Of a stretch of 64,000 bases of DNA, positions 42,099 through 51,117 are shown piece by piece. The stretch comes from CADEED01 sp043747875 (GTDB taxonomy: Bacteria > Pseudomonadota > Gammaproteobacteria > Steroidobacterales > Steroidobacteraceae), in assembly GCA_043747875.1 (NCBI GenBank), contig JAYTOI010000045.1, forward strand, positions 1-64,000, written 5' to 3'. Made by a program: the position numbers and the translations under genes. Within the stretch, counting starts at the first letter, position 1; each line of letters begins with the position of its first letter. The notes under the pieces were generated by a model that was given only the letters and a program-made list of their open reading frames with translations, was not told the DNA's origin and made no database searches.

Positions 42099-44000
42099 CT
42101 ACGGCACGATCTTGTACAACGTGCCCATGCTGACCGCGCCACCGAGATTCACGAGGTACAGTTCTCCGTCGGCGCCCTGACCGAACGAAGAAATTGCGAG
42201 CCCCGTGGCCTGGCCGGAGTTCGCAGCGAGCGTGAGCGTCGGCGGCGTGTCGCGCGCGATGTGCCACAGCCGGCCACCGTAATCGCCGAATACGTAGCGG
42301 CCGATGAGCCCCGGAATGGCGGTCCCGCGATAGACGAAACCACCCGTCGTCGAGAAGCCGAGCCCTCGGCCGTACTGCGCGACCGGCGCGATCGCATTGC
42401 CGGAGTTCGGACCACACGTGCCGCTGGTGATGTGGCTCATGAACTCGTTAGTCCCCTCGCGACAGCGCCAGCCGTAGTTGCCGCCACGCGTCACGAGGTC
42501 TACTTCCTCGAGAGTAGATTGGCCCACGTCGTTGAGCCACAGCTCATTGGTGCCGCCGCGGTCGAAGCTCCAGCGCCAGGGGTTGCGGAAGCCGTAGGCG
42601 TAGATCTCCGGGCAGGGCGCCGCGCCCGTGCCGCCGGTGCAGCGCGCATTGGCCGCGTAGGGATTGCCCGTCGCGCCCGTCGGAATCGCGTACGGCGTCG
42701 CCATGCTCGCATTGGCGATGTCGATGCGCAGCATCTTGCCTAACAAGGTGGTCAGCAGTTGGCCATTGCCGATGGCGCCGTGGGCGTCGCCGCCGCCACC
42801 ACCGTCGCCGATGCCTATGTAGAGATACCCGTCCGGTCCGAACGCGATGTTGCCGCCGTTGTGGTTGGACTCGGGGTCGGCGACGTTCAACAACTCGAGT
42901 TCGGTCGCAGGATCGAGCGCCGTGCCGCCGGAGTTCAGGCGGAACTGAGACACCCGATCCATGATCCCGCCGCCGGGATTCCCGGTGTAGTAGAGAAACA
43001 CGCGCGGATCGGTCGGGTAGTTGGGATGGAACGCCATGCCCAGCAGGCCGCGCTCATCATCGACGTTGCCCGGATTCGAATTGAGCCTCGACGAAATGTC
43101 GATGAACGTACTCGTCGTCGATACGTTCGCCGTATCCGCGAACGAGCGCACGAAGCCGGTTTTCTCGACGACGTACCAGCGCGTCGAATCGCCGGGCGCC
43201 TGCAGCATCGCGATCGGCTGGTTGAAGTTCGGAAGGTTCTGGAATACGCGCTGCACGGTGAGGGTCGCCGGCACCGCGCTCGTGGTCGCGCTCGCGGCCG
43301 TGGACGCCGCCGAAACGTTCGCCACCACCGCGGCGTCGTAGGCCCGCACGGTGTAGCTGTACAGGGTCGAAACCGTGAGGCCCGTATCGGTGTAGTTAGT
43401 CGCTGGCGCGGCGACGGTGGCGATCGGGTTCGCGCCCGCATTGCGATACACGAAATAGCCCCCCAGGCCGGTGCCCGCATCGGTCGACGCGCTCCAGGAC
43501 ACCAGGATGGAACTGGCGGATTGCACGGTCGCGGTGAGGTTCTGCGGCACCGTGGGCGGCGTCGTGTCCGCCGGCGGATTCGGGTTGGTGGTCGCGTTGG
43601 CAGGCGCCGAGTCCACCGAGACGTTCGCGGGCGTTGCGGCATCGAACGCGCGCACGGTGTAGCTGTACGCGGTCGCGGCCGTGAGGCCGTTGTCGGTGTA
43701 GGTAGTGGTGGGAGTCGTCACCGTCGCGATGGGCGTCGTGCCCGCATCTCGATACACGCGATATCCGGCGAGGCCGGCGCCGGCATCGGTCGAGGCGGTC
43801 CACGACACGATGATCGAAGTGGCCGACTGCGTCACCGCGGTGACCCCCAGCGGCACCGTGGGCGCAGTGATGTCGCCCGCGGGCGGGGGCGGCGGCACGA
43901 CACCGCCGGAACTGCCGTCGCCGCCACCGCAGCCGGCCATCAGCAGGAGCAGCGTCTGGGACATCAGCCCGACCGCGAAACGCGGAGCGAAGTAGCGCAT
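42099..44000 (-). CDS. lipoprotein with two FN3 domains and a glucose/sorbosone dehydrogenase-like beta-propeller
   Basis: 633 residues from ATG 44000 (GGAGG upstream). The lipobox LLMAGC is followed by a Gly/Ser/Pro linker. Two near-identical fibronectin type III domains each carry SATSIIVSWTASTDAG or SASSILVSWSASTDAG and SYTVRAFDA or SYTVRAYDA, indicating a recent duplication. The C-terminal half is the PQQ-dependent sugar dehydrogenase fold (ERGLLGMAFHPNYPTDPRVFL, SNHNGGNIAFGPDGYLYIGIGDGG, GFRNPWRWSFD). The family oxidises sugars in the periplasm using PQQ; activity here is untested. Convergent with the bactofilin gene, 19 bp apart. Confidence 0.88.
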   Translation of the reverse strand: MRYFAPRFAVGLMSQTLLLLMAGCGGGDGSSGGVVPPPPPAGDITAPTVPLGVTAVTQSATSIIVSWTASTDAGAGLAGYRVYRDAGTTPIATVTTPTTTYTDNGLTAATAYSYTVRAFDAATPANVSVDSAPANATTNPNPPADTTPPTVPQNLTATVQSASSILVSWSASTDAGTGLGGYFVYRNAGANPIATVAAPATNYTDTGLTVSTLYSYTVRAYDAAVVANVSAASTAASATTSAVPATLTVQRVFQNLPNFNQPIAMLQAPGDSTRWYVVEKTGFVRSFADTANVSTTSTFIDISSRLNSNPGNVDDERGLLGMAFHPNYPTDPRVFLYYTGNPGGGIMDRVSQFRLNSGGTALDPATELELLNVADPESNHNGGNIAFGPDGYLYIGIGDGGGGGDAHGAIGNGQLLTTLLGKMLRIDIANASMATPYAIPTGATGNPYAANARCTGGTGAAPCPEIYAYGFRNPWRWSFDRGGTNELWLNDVGQSTLEEVDLVTRGGNYGWRCREGTNEFMSHITSGTCGPNSGNAIAPVAQYGRGLGFSTTGGFVYRGTAIPGLIGRYVFGDYGGRLWHIARDTPPTLTLAANSGQATGLAISSFGQGADGELYLVNLGGAVSMGTLYKIVP

Positions 44001-44072
44001 GGAAAGCCTCCGAACAAACACGCCCAACAATCCGGACATTGTTAGCAGCTCAACACAGCGGTACCGGCCTGC

Positions 44073-45083
44073 CTAGCTGTCCGGGTTCCGCGACAGCATT
44101 TCGCCGATCCGGGCGTCGACCCAGGTGCTGGCACCCAGATTCTCGATGAAACCACAGTGACCGCCGTGCGCGGTGGTGACGATGTCGAGATGGGGGACGC
44201 GCGCGAGTCGCGCGAGATCCGCGTTCTCGATGATCGGATCGTCGAGGGAGGTCAACACAGTGGCGGGCGCCGCGAGGGTTGTCAGACGATCGCCAGTGAT
44301 GGCGTAGCCCGCGAGATAATCGTTCATCGTCGGGTATTCGGTGTGCGCCAGCACCATCTCGTTGGTCATCGCGCGCAGGTTCTTCAGGCGCAGGATGTCA
44401 TCGAAGTCGTAGTGTCCGGGCCACACCAGTTGTTTGCGGGCCAGCGAGCGGCTCCACTTGCGCACGAAATAGCGGTGATAGAGCGGGAAGCCGCGCTCGA
44501 GCGTCCCCATCGTCTGCGCTGGATCGAGCAGCGGCGAGATCGCGATGACGCGCTCGATGCGCAGGTCGCGCGCCTCGCGGTGCGCGGCCACGCGCAACAT
44601 GAAATTTCCACCCAGCGAAAACCCCGCGAGCACGATGGGCAGCGTCGCAAAGCGCGCGGCCAGGGCGCGAACGGCGCCCACGACCTCGGGCAGCCGGCAC
44701 GAGTGGAACAGGTCGCGGTTCAGGTGGTGCGTGGCGCCGTGATCGCGCAGGTTGAGCCGCACGACCTCGCAGCGCGCGTCGAACAGGGTCTGCGCCATCG
44801 ATAGTAGATAGGTGGAATCCGCGCTGCCCTCCCACCCGTGCAGCAGCACCGCCAACCGGTTGCCGGGCTCGCCCCCGCGGCGCTCGGGACTCGCATGGAA
44901 CGCCTGCAGCGTGACGCCGTCGCCGCAGTCGAGCAGCAGCTCCGCGCTGGCGGCGCGCATCGGCAGCGCGCGACGCTCGACGCGTGCACGCCGCGGCGGC
45001 CAGTTGGGCAGGACCGACTGAAAGTGCGGGCCGCGCAGCCAGCGACGCGGGCGAAAGGTCGAATCGAGCGGAAATCCGGTCAC
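44073..45083 (-). CDS. YheT-like alpha/beta hydrolase
   Basis: 336 residues, matching the YheT/ABHD1-3 esterase family: LRGPHFQSVLPN at the N-terminus, LLHGWEGSADS as oxyanion-side loop, the nucleophile elbow GFSLGG, SLDDPII for the acid and TTAHGGHCGFIE for the catalytic His. Substrates are likely carboxyl esters. It overlaps the end of the response-regulator gene by 4 bp (ATGA), so the two are translationally coupled although functionally unlike. Confidence 0.9.
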   Translation of the reverse strand: MTGFPLDSTFRPRRWLRGPHFQSVLPNWPPRRARVERRALPMRAASAELLLDCGDGVTLQAFHASPERRGGEPGNRLAVLLHGWEGSADSTYLLSMAQTLFDARCEVVRLNLRDHGATHHLNRDLFHSCRLPEVVGAVRALAARFATLPIVLAGFSLGGNFMLRVAAHREARDLRIERVIAISPLLDPAQTMGTLERGFPLYHRYFVRKWSRSLARKQLVWPGHYDFDDILRLKNLRAMTNEMVLAHTEYPTMNDYLAGYAITGDRLTTLAAPATVLTSLDDPIIENADLARLARVPHLDIVTTAHGGHCGFIENLGASTWVDARIGEMLSRNPDS

Positions 45084-46156
45084 TGCGCCTGTACGGGACT
45101 GGCGACGGACGTGGGCGCGCCTTCTACCGCGGGCGCCGCGCTGCTTGGCACCGCTGGCGCCTCGCTGCCTTCCGTAGCGGGCGTCACGCCCGACGGCACC
45201 AGGTCGACTCCGCCGCCGCTCACGGCCGCGGCGTCCGGTGCATCCGGCGCCGGCACGACCGCCAGGCCCGGGGGCGCGGCCGGCTGACTAACTACCACGA
45301 CGCGCGCACGCAACGTCTCGACCTCGGCGTAGGCCGCGTCGAGATCGGTGCGCAACGCGGCGATTTCTCCACCACGATTCCACCACTGCCACGACATGGC
45401 CGCGCCCGCGGCCAGCGCCAGCAATGCCAGCGTCCAACCGGTGATGGCACCCCACGGCCGCCGATCCGAAACCAGCGGCGTAGATGCCGCTTCGGGGACG
45501 GCGCGCGCGGGCAGCAGTGCCGCGAGATCGCCCTGCAGGCGCTCGGCGTGCGAATCGAGCGAATTGGCCAGATGGCTGCGCAGCGCGGCGATTTCCTTCT
45601 GCAACGTCTGGTCGACGGCCGCGCGGATCTCGAGCGACAGCTTGGGCAGCAACTGCGACACCGCGGCGGGCGCGCCCGCCTCCGCCGGCGTCGCGGCCAC
45701 GATGATGGTGGATTCGTTCGCGGGCAGCAGATCCGCTGCCGGCGCCAGGCGCGCGAACGTAGTTTGCTCTGCACCGCGGCGGTCAGCCACGAGGCGCAGC
45801 GAGTACAGCATCTTGGTCACGTCGGCTTGTTTGATCTGCTTCGGCAGCACGCCGTCCGCGCCGAGCGCACGCGCCTGCCCTAGATAGAGATCCCCTTCCT
45901 GCGAGGTGTACATGAGGATGGGAATGGCCGAGGTGCGCGGATTGTTTTTGATGGTCTGCACGGCCTGGAAGCCGTCCATGCCCGGCATCATGTGATCCAT
46001 GAAGATGACGTCGGGCCGGTTGCGCGTCAGGTATTCGATGGCGGCCTCGGCGGATTCCGCGGCGTCGACCGTGATCTCGTGGCGCTCGAGGAGGCGCGCG
46101 AGAAACGCGCGTGCAGACTTGGAGTCGTCCACGACCAGGGCTCGCTTCGCAGACAT
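45080..46156 (-). CDS. response regulator receiver domain with C-terminal membrane anchor
   Basis: 358 residues from ATG 46156 (GGGAGAAG upstream). Residues 1-123 are a complete receiver: acidic pair Asp10/Asp11, phospho-acceptor Asp54 (IFMDHMMPGMDG), Thr84 and Lys106. There is no DNA-binding domain. After a helical linker with coiled-coil character (about 165-215), a transmembrane helix spans about 235-258 (WTLALLALAAGAAMSWQWW), then a short coil and a Pro/Ala-rich tail predicted outside. A receiver tethered to the membrane is unusual; it might act by recruiting a partner. No histidine kinase is nearby. Confidence 0.85.
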   Translation of the reverse strand: MSAKRALVVDDSKSARAFLARLLERHEITVDAAESAEAAIEYLTRNRPDVIFMDHMMPGMDGFQAVQTIKNNPRTSAIPILMYTSQEGDLYLGQARALGADGVLPKQIKQADVTKMLYSLRLVADRRGAEQTTFARLAPAADLLPANESTIIVAATPAEAGAPAAVSQLLPKLSLEIRAAVDQTLQKEIAALRSHLANSLDSHAERLQGDLAALLPARAVPEAASTPLVSDRRPWGAITGWTLALLALAAGAAMSWQWWNRGGEIAALRTDLDAAYAEVETLRARVVVVSQPAAPPGLAVVPAPDAPDAAAVSGGGVDLVPSGVTPATEGSEAPAVPSSAAPAVEGAPTSVASPVQAQ

Positions 46157-46284
46157 CAACTTCTCCCGATTGGAAATCAGCTTGGCGGATTCACGGAAAG
46201 TCTATTGCCTAACGGGAATTGGTCAACCGCCTCGTGTTGCGCGCGTTGTATTCCGCGTCCAACAACCTTTTCCGGGAGCGATTC

Positions 46285-46902
46285 ATGACAACCGTAAAAT
46301 TTCTCGGCAGTGTCGCACTGGCGATCATGCTGCTCGCTGGTACCGCGGCGCTCGCGCGCGACGCGCCGCGTCCGCGCGGGGTGAATGCGGCGCGCGCCAC
46401 CCAGCCGCATACGCGCACCACCGAGCGCCAACGCACTGAAAACGGGCGGACGCGGACCGATACGTGGACCGGCCCCAACGGCAAGACCGCGACCCGTAAC
46501 GCCGAAGTGACCAACGACCGCGAAGCCGGCACGCGCACGCGCGAAGTCGACTACACCGGCCCGAACGGCAAGACCGCGAGCGTCGACTCCGTGCGTACGA
46601 GGACCGACGACGGTTTCACGCGCACGACGACCGCGACCAACGCGCAGGGCGAGACCGCGACGCGCACGCTCGACGTTTCACGTAACGCGGAGACCGGCAC
46701 CATTACCCGGACAGCGTCCGCTTCGGACGACGCAGGAGTGGAGCGCAGCTCCAGGAAGGTGATCGAGCGCACAGAAGATGGATACAGCCGCGATTCCGCG
46801 CGCACGTTGCCGAACGGCGAAACTCATACTCGCGCCGTCGATGTGTCCTGTGACAAGGACGCGAAGACATGCGTGAAGCTAGTTGAGGTCGACAAGCCTT
46901 GA
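46285..46902 (+). CDS. secreted repeat protein of unknown function
   Basis: 205 residues from ATG 46285 (GGGAG 8 nt upstream) with a signal peptide (GSVALAIMLLAGTAALA). The mature chain is hydrophilic and Thr/Arg/Asp rich. It consists of imperfect repeats of about 30-35 residues, each with an N-G-(K/E)-T turn: TGPNGKTATRN, TGPNGKTASVD, TNAQGETATRT, LPNGETHTRAV. The pattern suggests a beta-hairpin repeat. A CxxxxxxxC pair (DVSCDKDAKTC) closes the protein. Followed by a strong terminator. Confidence 0.7.
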   Translation: MTTVKFLGSVALAIMLLAGTAALARDAPRPRGVNAARATQPHTRTTERQRTENGRTRTDTWTGPNGKTATRNAEVTNDREAGTRTREVDYTGPNGKTASVDSVRTRTDDGFTRTTTATNAQGETATRTLDVSRNAETGTITRTASASDDAGVERSSRKVIERTEDGYSRDSARTLPNGETHTRAVDVSCDKDAKTCVKLVEVDKP

Positions 46903-46939
46903 TGCGAGGTCGGCCGGGGTATTGGCGCAAGCTGCCCCA

Positions 46940-47002
46940 GGAGCGACTCACTATCAGAAGTCGCTCCATCCATACGGCGCCCGAATCGGGCGCCGTATTT
47001 TT
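46940..47002 (+). terminator. double hairpin with intrinsic terminator
   Basis: A first 9-bp hairpin (GGAGCGACT 46940-46948 with AGTCGCTCC 46959-46967) is followed by a GC-rich stem (TACGGCGCCCGA 46973-46984 with TCGGGCGCCGTA 46986-46997) and a T5 run at 46998-47002. It terminates the repeat-protein gene. The T-run reaches the stop codon of the convergent glycosyltransferase gene. Confidence 0.88.
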
Positions 47003-48198
47003 CAAGCGGGGGAATTTGCGGGCGTAGTGGCCCGAGTCGCCTGCAGGTGCTCCGCACGCACCCTCTCGTAGAAGGACATGACTCGCCGCGCCATCGCCTG
47101 CGAGGCCCAGCTTTCGGCATGCGCGCGCAGTTGCGCGCGGCGCGCATCGTCGGGCGGCAATGTCAGCGCGGTGGCCACCGAGGCGGCGAACACCTCCTCA
47201 TTCTCCGGTACGACGAACGCGCCGCAGCCTTCGGTGAGGATGGAGCGCGTGCCGAGCTCGGCGGTGGAGACTACCGGGGTCCCCTGCGCCATCGCCTCGA
47301 GCAACACCAGCCCTTGCGTCTCGGTGCGCGACGCGAACACGAAGGCGTCGCCAGCGGCATAACAGTTCGGCAGGTCGGTGTTGCGGTCGAGATAGCCGAT
47401 GAACCGCACGGACGCGTCTACGCCGAGGTCGCGTGCGAGCCGGGTCAGGTGCTCGCGCGCCGGGCCTTCGCCCGCGATCACGAATAGAGCGTCCGGCCGG
47501 CGGGCGCGCACCTTCACGAACATGCGCAGCAGGAAATCGATGTTCTTCTCGTACGCGACGCGCCCGACATACAGCAGCAGCGGCTTGTTCGCCGGCAGAT
47601 CGAACTGCTTGCGAAAGCGCGCGCCGTCGCCGCGCACGAAGCTCTCGGCCGGCAGCCCGGTGGGCAGCACCTCGATCGGCGTCGTCACGCCATACGCCAG
47701 CAGCGCGTCACGCATCGGCGCGCTCGGCGAGATCAGCGCGGCGACATCGGCGCACTGCGAGCGCGTGAAATGCCGCGCGAGGAAACGGCCGATCCTGCGC
47801 GGCAGGATCGGCACGTAGTGATGTAGATAGTCTTCGAAAAACGTGTGGTACGTCGCGACCACCGGCAATCCATGCGCGCGCGCAAAGCGTACGCCGGCGT
47901 AGTGCGCGATGAACGGCGTGTGGATGTGCACCAGGTCCACCTGCGACGCGAGGCGCGCATCGAGCGCCTGCCGCAGCGGCCGCGCGAGGAAGCGCCGGTC
48001 TTCGGGATCGCGCGGCACGCCACCCGACGCGACGCGCACGATGCCGGTGTCCGCGTCGGCGGGCGCGTTCGGGTAGGCAGGCGCGACCAGCGTCGTCGTC
48101 ACTCCGAGCGATGCGAGATCGCCGCGGAAGGTGCGGATCGAGGTGGAAACGCCGTTGACACGCGGGAAGTAGACGTCGGAGACGTAGAGAATGCGCAT
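47002..48198 (-). CDS. GT4-type glycosyltransferase
   Basis: 398 residues from ATG 48198. The N-terminal half begins MRILYVSDVYFPRVNGVSTS and has the HIHTPFIAHYAGVRFAR block; the C-terminal half has LLYVGRVAYEKNIDFLL, the acid loop around SRTETQGLVLLEAMAQGTPVV and a nucleotide-sugar site. This is the GT-B fold of family GT4, close in style to enzymes that glycosylate diacylglycerol or phosphatidylinositol. A PAP2 phosphatase gene lies 16 bp upstream in the same direction, supporting a lipid substrate, though that is inference. Confidence 0.88.
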   Translation of the reverse strand: MRILYVSDVYFPRVNGVSTSIRTFRGDLASLGVTTTLVAPAYPNAPADADTGIVRVASGGVPRDPEDRRFLARPLRQALDARLASQVDLVHIHTPFIAHYAGVRFARAHGLPVVATYHTFFEDYLHHYVPILPRRIGRFLARHFTRSQCADVAALISPSAPMRDALLAYGVTTPIEVLPTGLPAESFVRGDGARFRKQFDLPANKPLLLYVGRVAYEKNIDFLLRMFVKVRARRPDALFVIAGEGPAREHLTRLARDLGVDASVRFIGYLDRNTDLPNCYAAGDAFVFASRTETQGLVLLEAMAQGTPVVSTAELGTRSILTEGCGAFVVPENEEVFAASVATALTLPPDDARRAQLRAHAESWASQAMARRVMSFYERVRAEHLQATRATTPANSPA

Positions 48199-48214
48199 GT
48201 TGTCCCGCCTGGGC

Positions 48215-48757
48215 TCAGACGAGCGCCGCGCCGCACAAGCCGGTGCCGGCACCGATCAGCGCACCGACCAGCACGTCGGTGGGATAGTGCAGCCCGAGCA
48301 CGACGCGCGAGGCGGCGATGGCCAGCGCCAGCGGCACCAGCAGCATGGTGAGTTCGGGGAAGGCGACGCAGGCCTGCAACGAGAACGCGACGGCATGCAG
48401 AGTGTGCCCTGACGGAAAGCTGTAGCGATCGAGCGGTGCGCCCGCGAGCGAAATGCCGGCGTGACGGATGTACGGCCGCTCGCGCACGAAAATGCGCTTG
48501 AGAAACTTGTACAGCGCGAGACCGACGGCGCTGGTGGCGAGCATCGCGAGCCCGACTTCCAGGCCGCGGGCGCCGTAGACGAACGGCAGCGCGAGCATCA
48601 GCGCGTACCAGATCACGCCGTCGCCGAGCCGGCTGGCGATCTTGAAAAACACGCGCACGCCCGTGTACGCGACGCCGCGATTCAGCCGCCGGCAGAGCCG
48701 GTATTCGGCCGCATCGAATCTCTCCAGCAGTGAGCTATGAGTACCCATGCGCTGCAC
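48215..48757 (-). CDS. PAP2-family lipid phosphatase
   Basis: 180 residues (177 if ATG 48748 is used). About five membrane helices and all three phosphatidic-acid phosphatase motifs: KRIFVRERP, PSGHT and SRVVLGLHYPTD. Such enzymes remove phosphate from phosphatidic acid, undecaprenyl pyrophosphate or related lipids at the outer face of the inner membrane. Directly upstream of the glycosyltransferase, so the pair may make a glycolipid from diacylglycerol. Confidence 0.88.
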   Translation of the reverse strand: MQRMGTHSSLLERFDAAEYRLCRRLNRGVAYTGVRVFFKIASRLGDGVIWYALMLALPFVYGARGLEVGLAMLATSAVGLALYKFLKRIFVRERPYIRHAGISLAGAPLDRYSFPSGHTLHAVAFSLQACVAFPELTMLLVPLALAIAASRVVLGLHYPTDVLVGALIGAGTGLCGAALV

Positions 48758-48869
48758 AGTGTCGATTGCTCACAATTCAACCACATGACGCCCAGGTGAC
48801 GGTTTTGTTGCTCAGGGACTTACGTCGCATCATTCGGGCGGCTCATTACCCTCGTTACAATGGTGCCGA

Positions 48870-50987
48870 ATGCGGCGCTCCGGACGACAACCCACAGCTC
48901 ATCAAGTCGCTCCTCTATACGCGGCCATCGCGGTGGCGGTGCTGCTGGGCGCCTGTGCGCCCGCGGCCTGGGCGCTCGATGCCATCGAGCTCGAGGTGCG
49001 CGAGCTCACGGTCGCCGGCATGACAGTGTCGGGCGCGCGCGTCCGCCTCGACGTGCTGAACGACACACAAACGCGCCTGGTGGTGAATGCAAAGGCGGTG
49101 CCGCTGCCCGATCCGGTGGGCGTGCTGTCGAATCTCGCGCTGGTCTGCGACCAGCCGGTCATCGCGGAGCCGCGCTTCGCCTGCGATGCGGGCTCTTTAT
49201 CCGGGCGAGGCGGCCCCACCGGCATCATCGGCCTGGCGGTCGCCGCGGCGTTCAACGTCGATACCGGCGTCACGTCATTCGGCGGCAAGGGCCAGAAAGT
49301 CGCGGGCTCGGAGCTGTCGTTCGACGGCCAACTCGATGCCAAAGGATGGCGAGTGAGTGCGCGCACCGGCCAGACCACGGTGGCCGAGCTGCGCAAATTC
49401 CTCACCCCGTGGGTGACGCTGCCGGCGGATCTCACGATGGACGGGAAGGTCGCGCTCGAAGCCGCGTTGTCCGACGCGGGCGAGGGTTTGATCGCCGACG
49501 CCACCGCGAAACTCGAGGCCGTCGATTTCACCAACGAAGCCAGCACGCTCGTGGCCGACAAGCTCGGCGCGACGCTGCGCCTGAGCGCGCGGCCGGCGGG
49601 CCCGGACGCCACGGCGCTCGCGGCCCACGTCTCCGGCGCGCAGGGCCAGGCGTTGTTAGGGCCCGTGCTGCTCGACCTCAAGGTGAATCCGCTGGAGCTC
49701 GACACGCGCGGCGCGCTGGCCGGCCAGCTCCTGACCATCGACGCGCTGGAGCTGCATCAGAAAGATCTGCTCGACCTCACCGGCACCGGCCGCGTCGACC
49801 TCGCGGGCGCGACGCCGTCGGTTTCGGGCGATTTCACGTTCACGAATTTCCGGCTCGCGGCGGGCTACCCGAGCTACATGCAGATCACGCTGGCGGCATC
49901 GATGCTCGGCGACCTCGACGCGGGCGGCATCGTGAACGGCGCGCTATCGGTCGCCGACAACGGCGTCACGCTGCTGCACGTGCTGCCGCTCGACGTCGAG
50001 CTGCACGACAAGAAAGGCCAGCTCCATCTGTCGAAGTTGAAGGGCAACGTGTACTGGACGCCGGCCGGCGTGGACGCACGGCCGTCGACGATTTCCTGGG
50101 CCAGCGGCGGCGCGTTCGGCCTGTCGGGCGGAGCCGCGGAGCTCGAGTTCATCGCGCAGGGTACCAACTTCGCGCTGCTGCGTCCGGCCAAACTACCGGT
50201 GTTCGACGGCGGGCTCGCCATCGACAACTTCGCGATGGGCAATCTCGGCTCGAGCAACATGCAGGTGTCGTTCGCGGGCGCGGTGGAGCCCATCAGCCTG
50301 CCCCTGCTGTGCAAGGCCTTCGGCTGGCCAGAGTTCTCCGGCACGCTCGCGGCGCGCATACCCGGCGTCATGCTCAAGGACAACGTGCTCACGTTCGAGG
50401 GCAACCTGGAGTCGCAGGTGTTCGGTGGCCACATCGTCGGCAGCGGCATGCGATTGCAGGATCCGCTCGGCAACTTTCCGCGGCTGTTCGCCGACGTGCG
50501 CGCGCGCGATCTCGATCTCGAGCTGGTCACTCGCACCTTCGACGTGGGCAGCATCACGGGTCGTCTGGAGGCGGACATCCTCGGGCTCGAGTTGTTTGCC
50601 TGGTCGCCGGTGGCGTTCAACGCGCGGCTGGCGACGCCCAAAGGCGACAAGTCGCGGCACAAGATCAGCGCGAAAGCGGTGACGTCGCTGTCCAACGTGG
50701 GCGGCGGTGGTGGCGGCGTCGTGCAGGCGCTGCAATCGGGCGTGCTGCGTTTCTTCGACGAATACAGCTACGACAAGCTCGGCATCACCTGCAAGCTGCG
50801 CGACGACGTCTGCGAGATGTCGGGTGTCGAGCCGTCGGGCGTGGGCTATTACATCGTCAAGGGTGCGGGTGTGCCGCGCATCGACATCGTGGGCAACTCG
50901 GGCCGCGTGAGCTGGAGCCAGATGCTGGGCTCGATCTCGACGGCGGATTTCGGGGGCACGACGACGGGCCCGCCACCTGCGAACTAG
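48870..50987 (+). CDS. AsmA-like YdbH-type envelope protein
   Basis: 705 residues. The N-terminal hydrophobic segment AAIAVAVLLGACAP could be a signal anchor or a lipoprotein signal. The rest is almost entirely beta-strand, with domains reminiscent of YdbH/TamB/YhdP bridge proteins: LTMDGKVALEAALSDAG, GRVDLAGATPSVSGDFTFTNF, LTFEGNLESQVFGGHIVGSGM and a C-terminal conserved GITCKLRDDVCEMSGV. Such proteins form long grooves that carry phospholipid between the membranes. The next gene is a DUF1318/YdbL-type lipoprotein, and ydbH-ynbE-ydbL are adjacent in Escherichia coli, which strongly supports the call. Confidence 0.8.
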   Translation: MRRSGRQPTAHQVAPLYAAIAVAVLLGACAPAAWALDAIELEVRELTVAGMTVSGARVRLDVLNDTQTRLVVNAKAVPLPDPVGVLSNLALVCDQPVIAEPRFACDAGSLSGRGGPTGIIGLAVAAAFNVDTGVTSFGGKGQKVAGSELSFDGQLDAKGWRVSARTGQTTVAELRKFLTPWVTLPADLTMDGKVALEAALSDAGEGLIADATAKLEAVDFTNEASTLVADKLGATLRLSARPAGPDATALAAHVSGAQGQALLGPVLLDLKVNPLELDTRGALAGQLLTIDALELHQKDLLDLTGTGRVDLAGATPSVSGDFTFTNFRLAAGYPSYMQITLAASMLGDLDAGGIVNGALSVADNGVTLLHVLPLDVELHDKKGQLHLSKLKGNVYWTPAGVDARPSTISWASGGAFGLSGGAAELEFIAQGTNFALLRPAKLPVFDGGLAIDNFAMGNLGSSNMQVSFAGAVEPISLPLLCKAFGWPEFSGTLAARIPGVMLKDNVLTFEGNLESQVFGGHIVGSGMRLQDPLGNFPRLFADVRARDLDLELVTRTFDVGSITGRLEADILGLELFAWSPVAFNARLATPKGDKSRHKISAKAVTSLSNVGGGGGGVVQALQSGVLRFFDEYSYDKLGITCKLRDDVCEMSGVEPSGVGYYIVKGAGVPRIDIVGNSGRVSWSQMLGSISTADFGGTTTGPPPAN

Positions 50988-51117
50988 GCTGATGGACTTG
51001 CGCGGTGGCGCGGCGAATAATCCGGCACACATTGGACCCAAGGCGCATTCAGTGCGCATTCATCGGCTCGACGTGAAGATGCACGCGGGTTTGCGTATTC
51101 GAAATCAGGAGACATTC

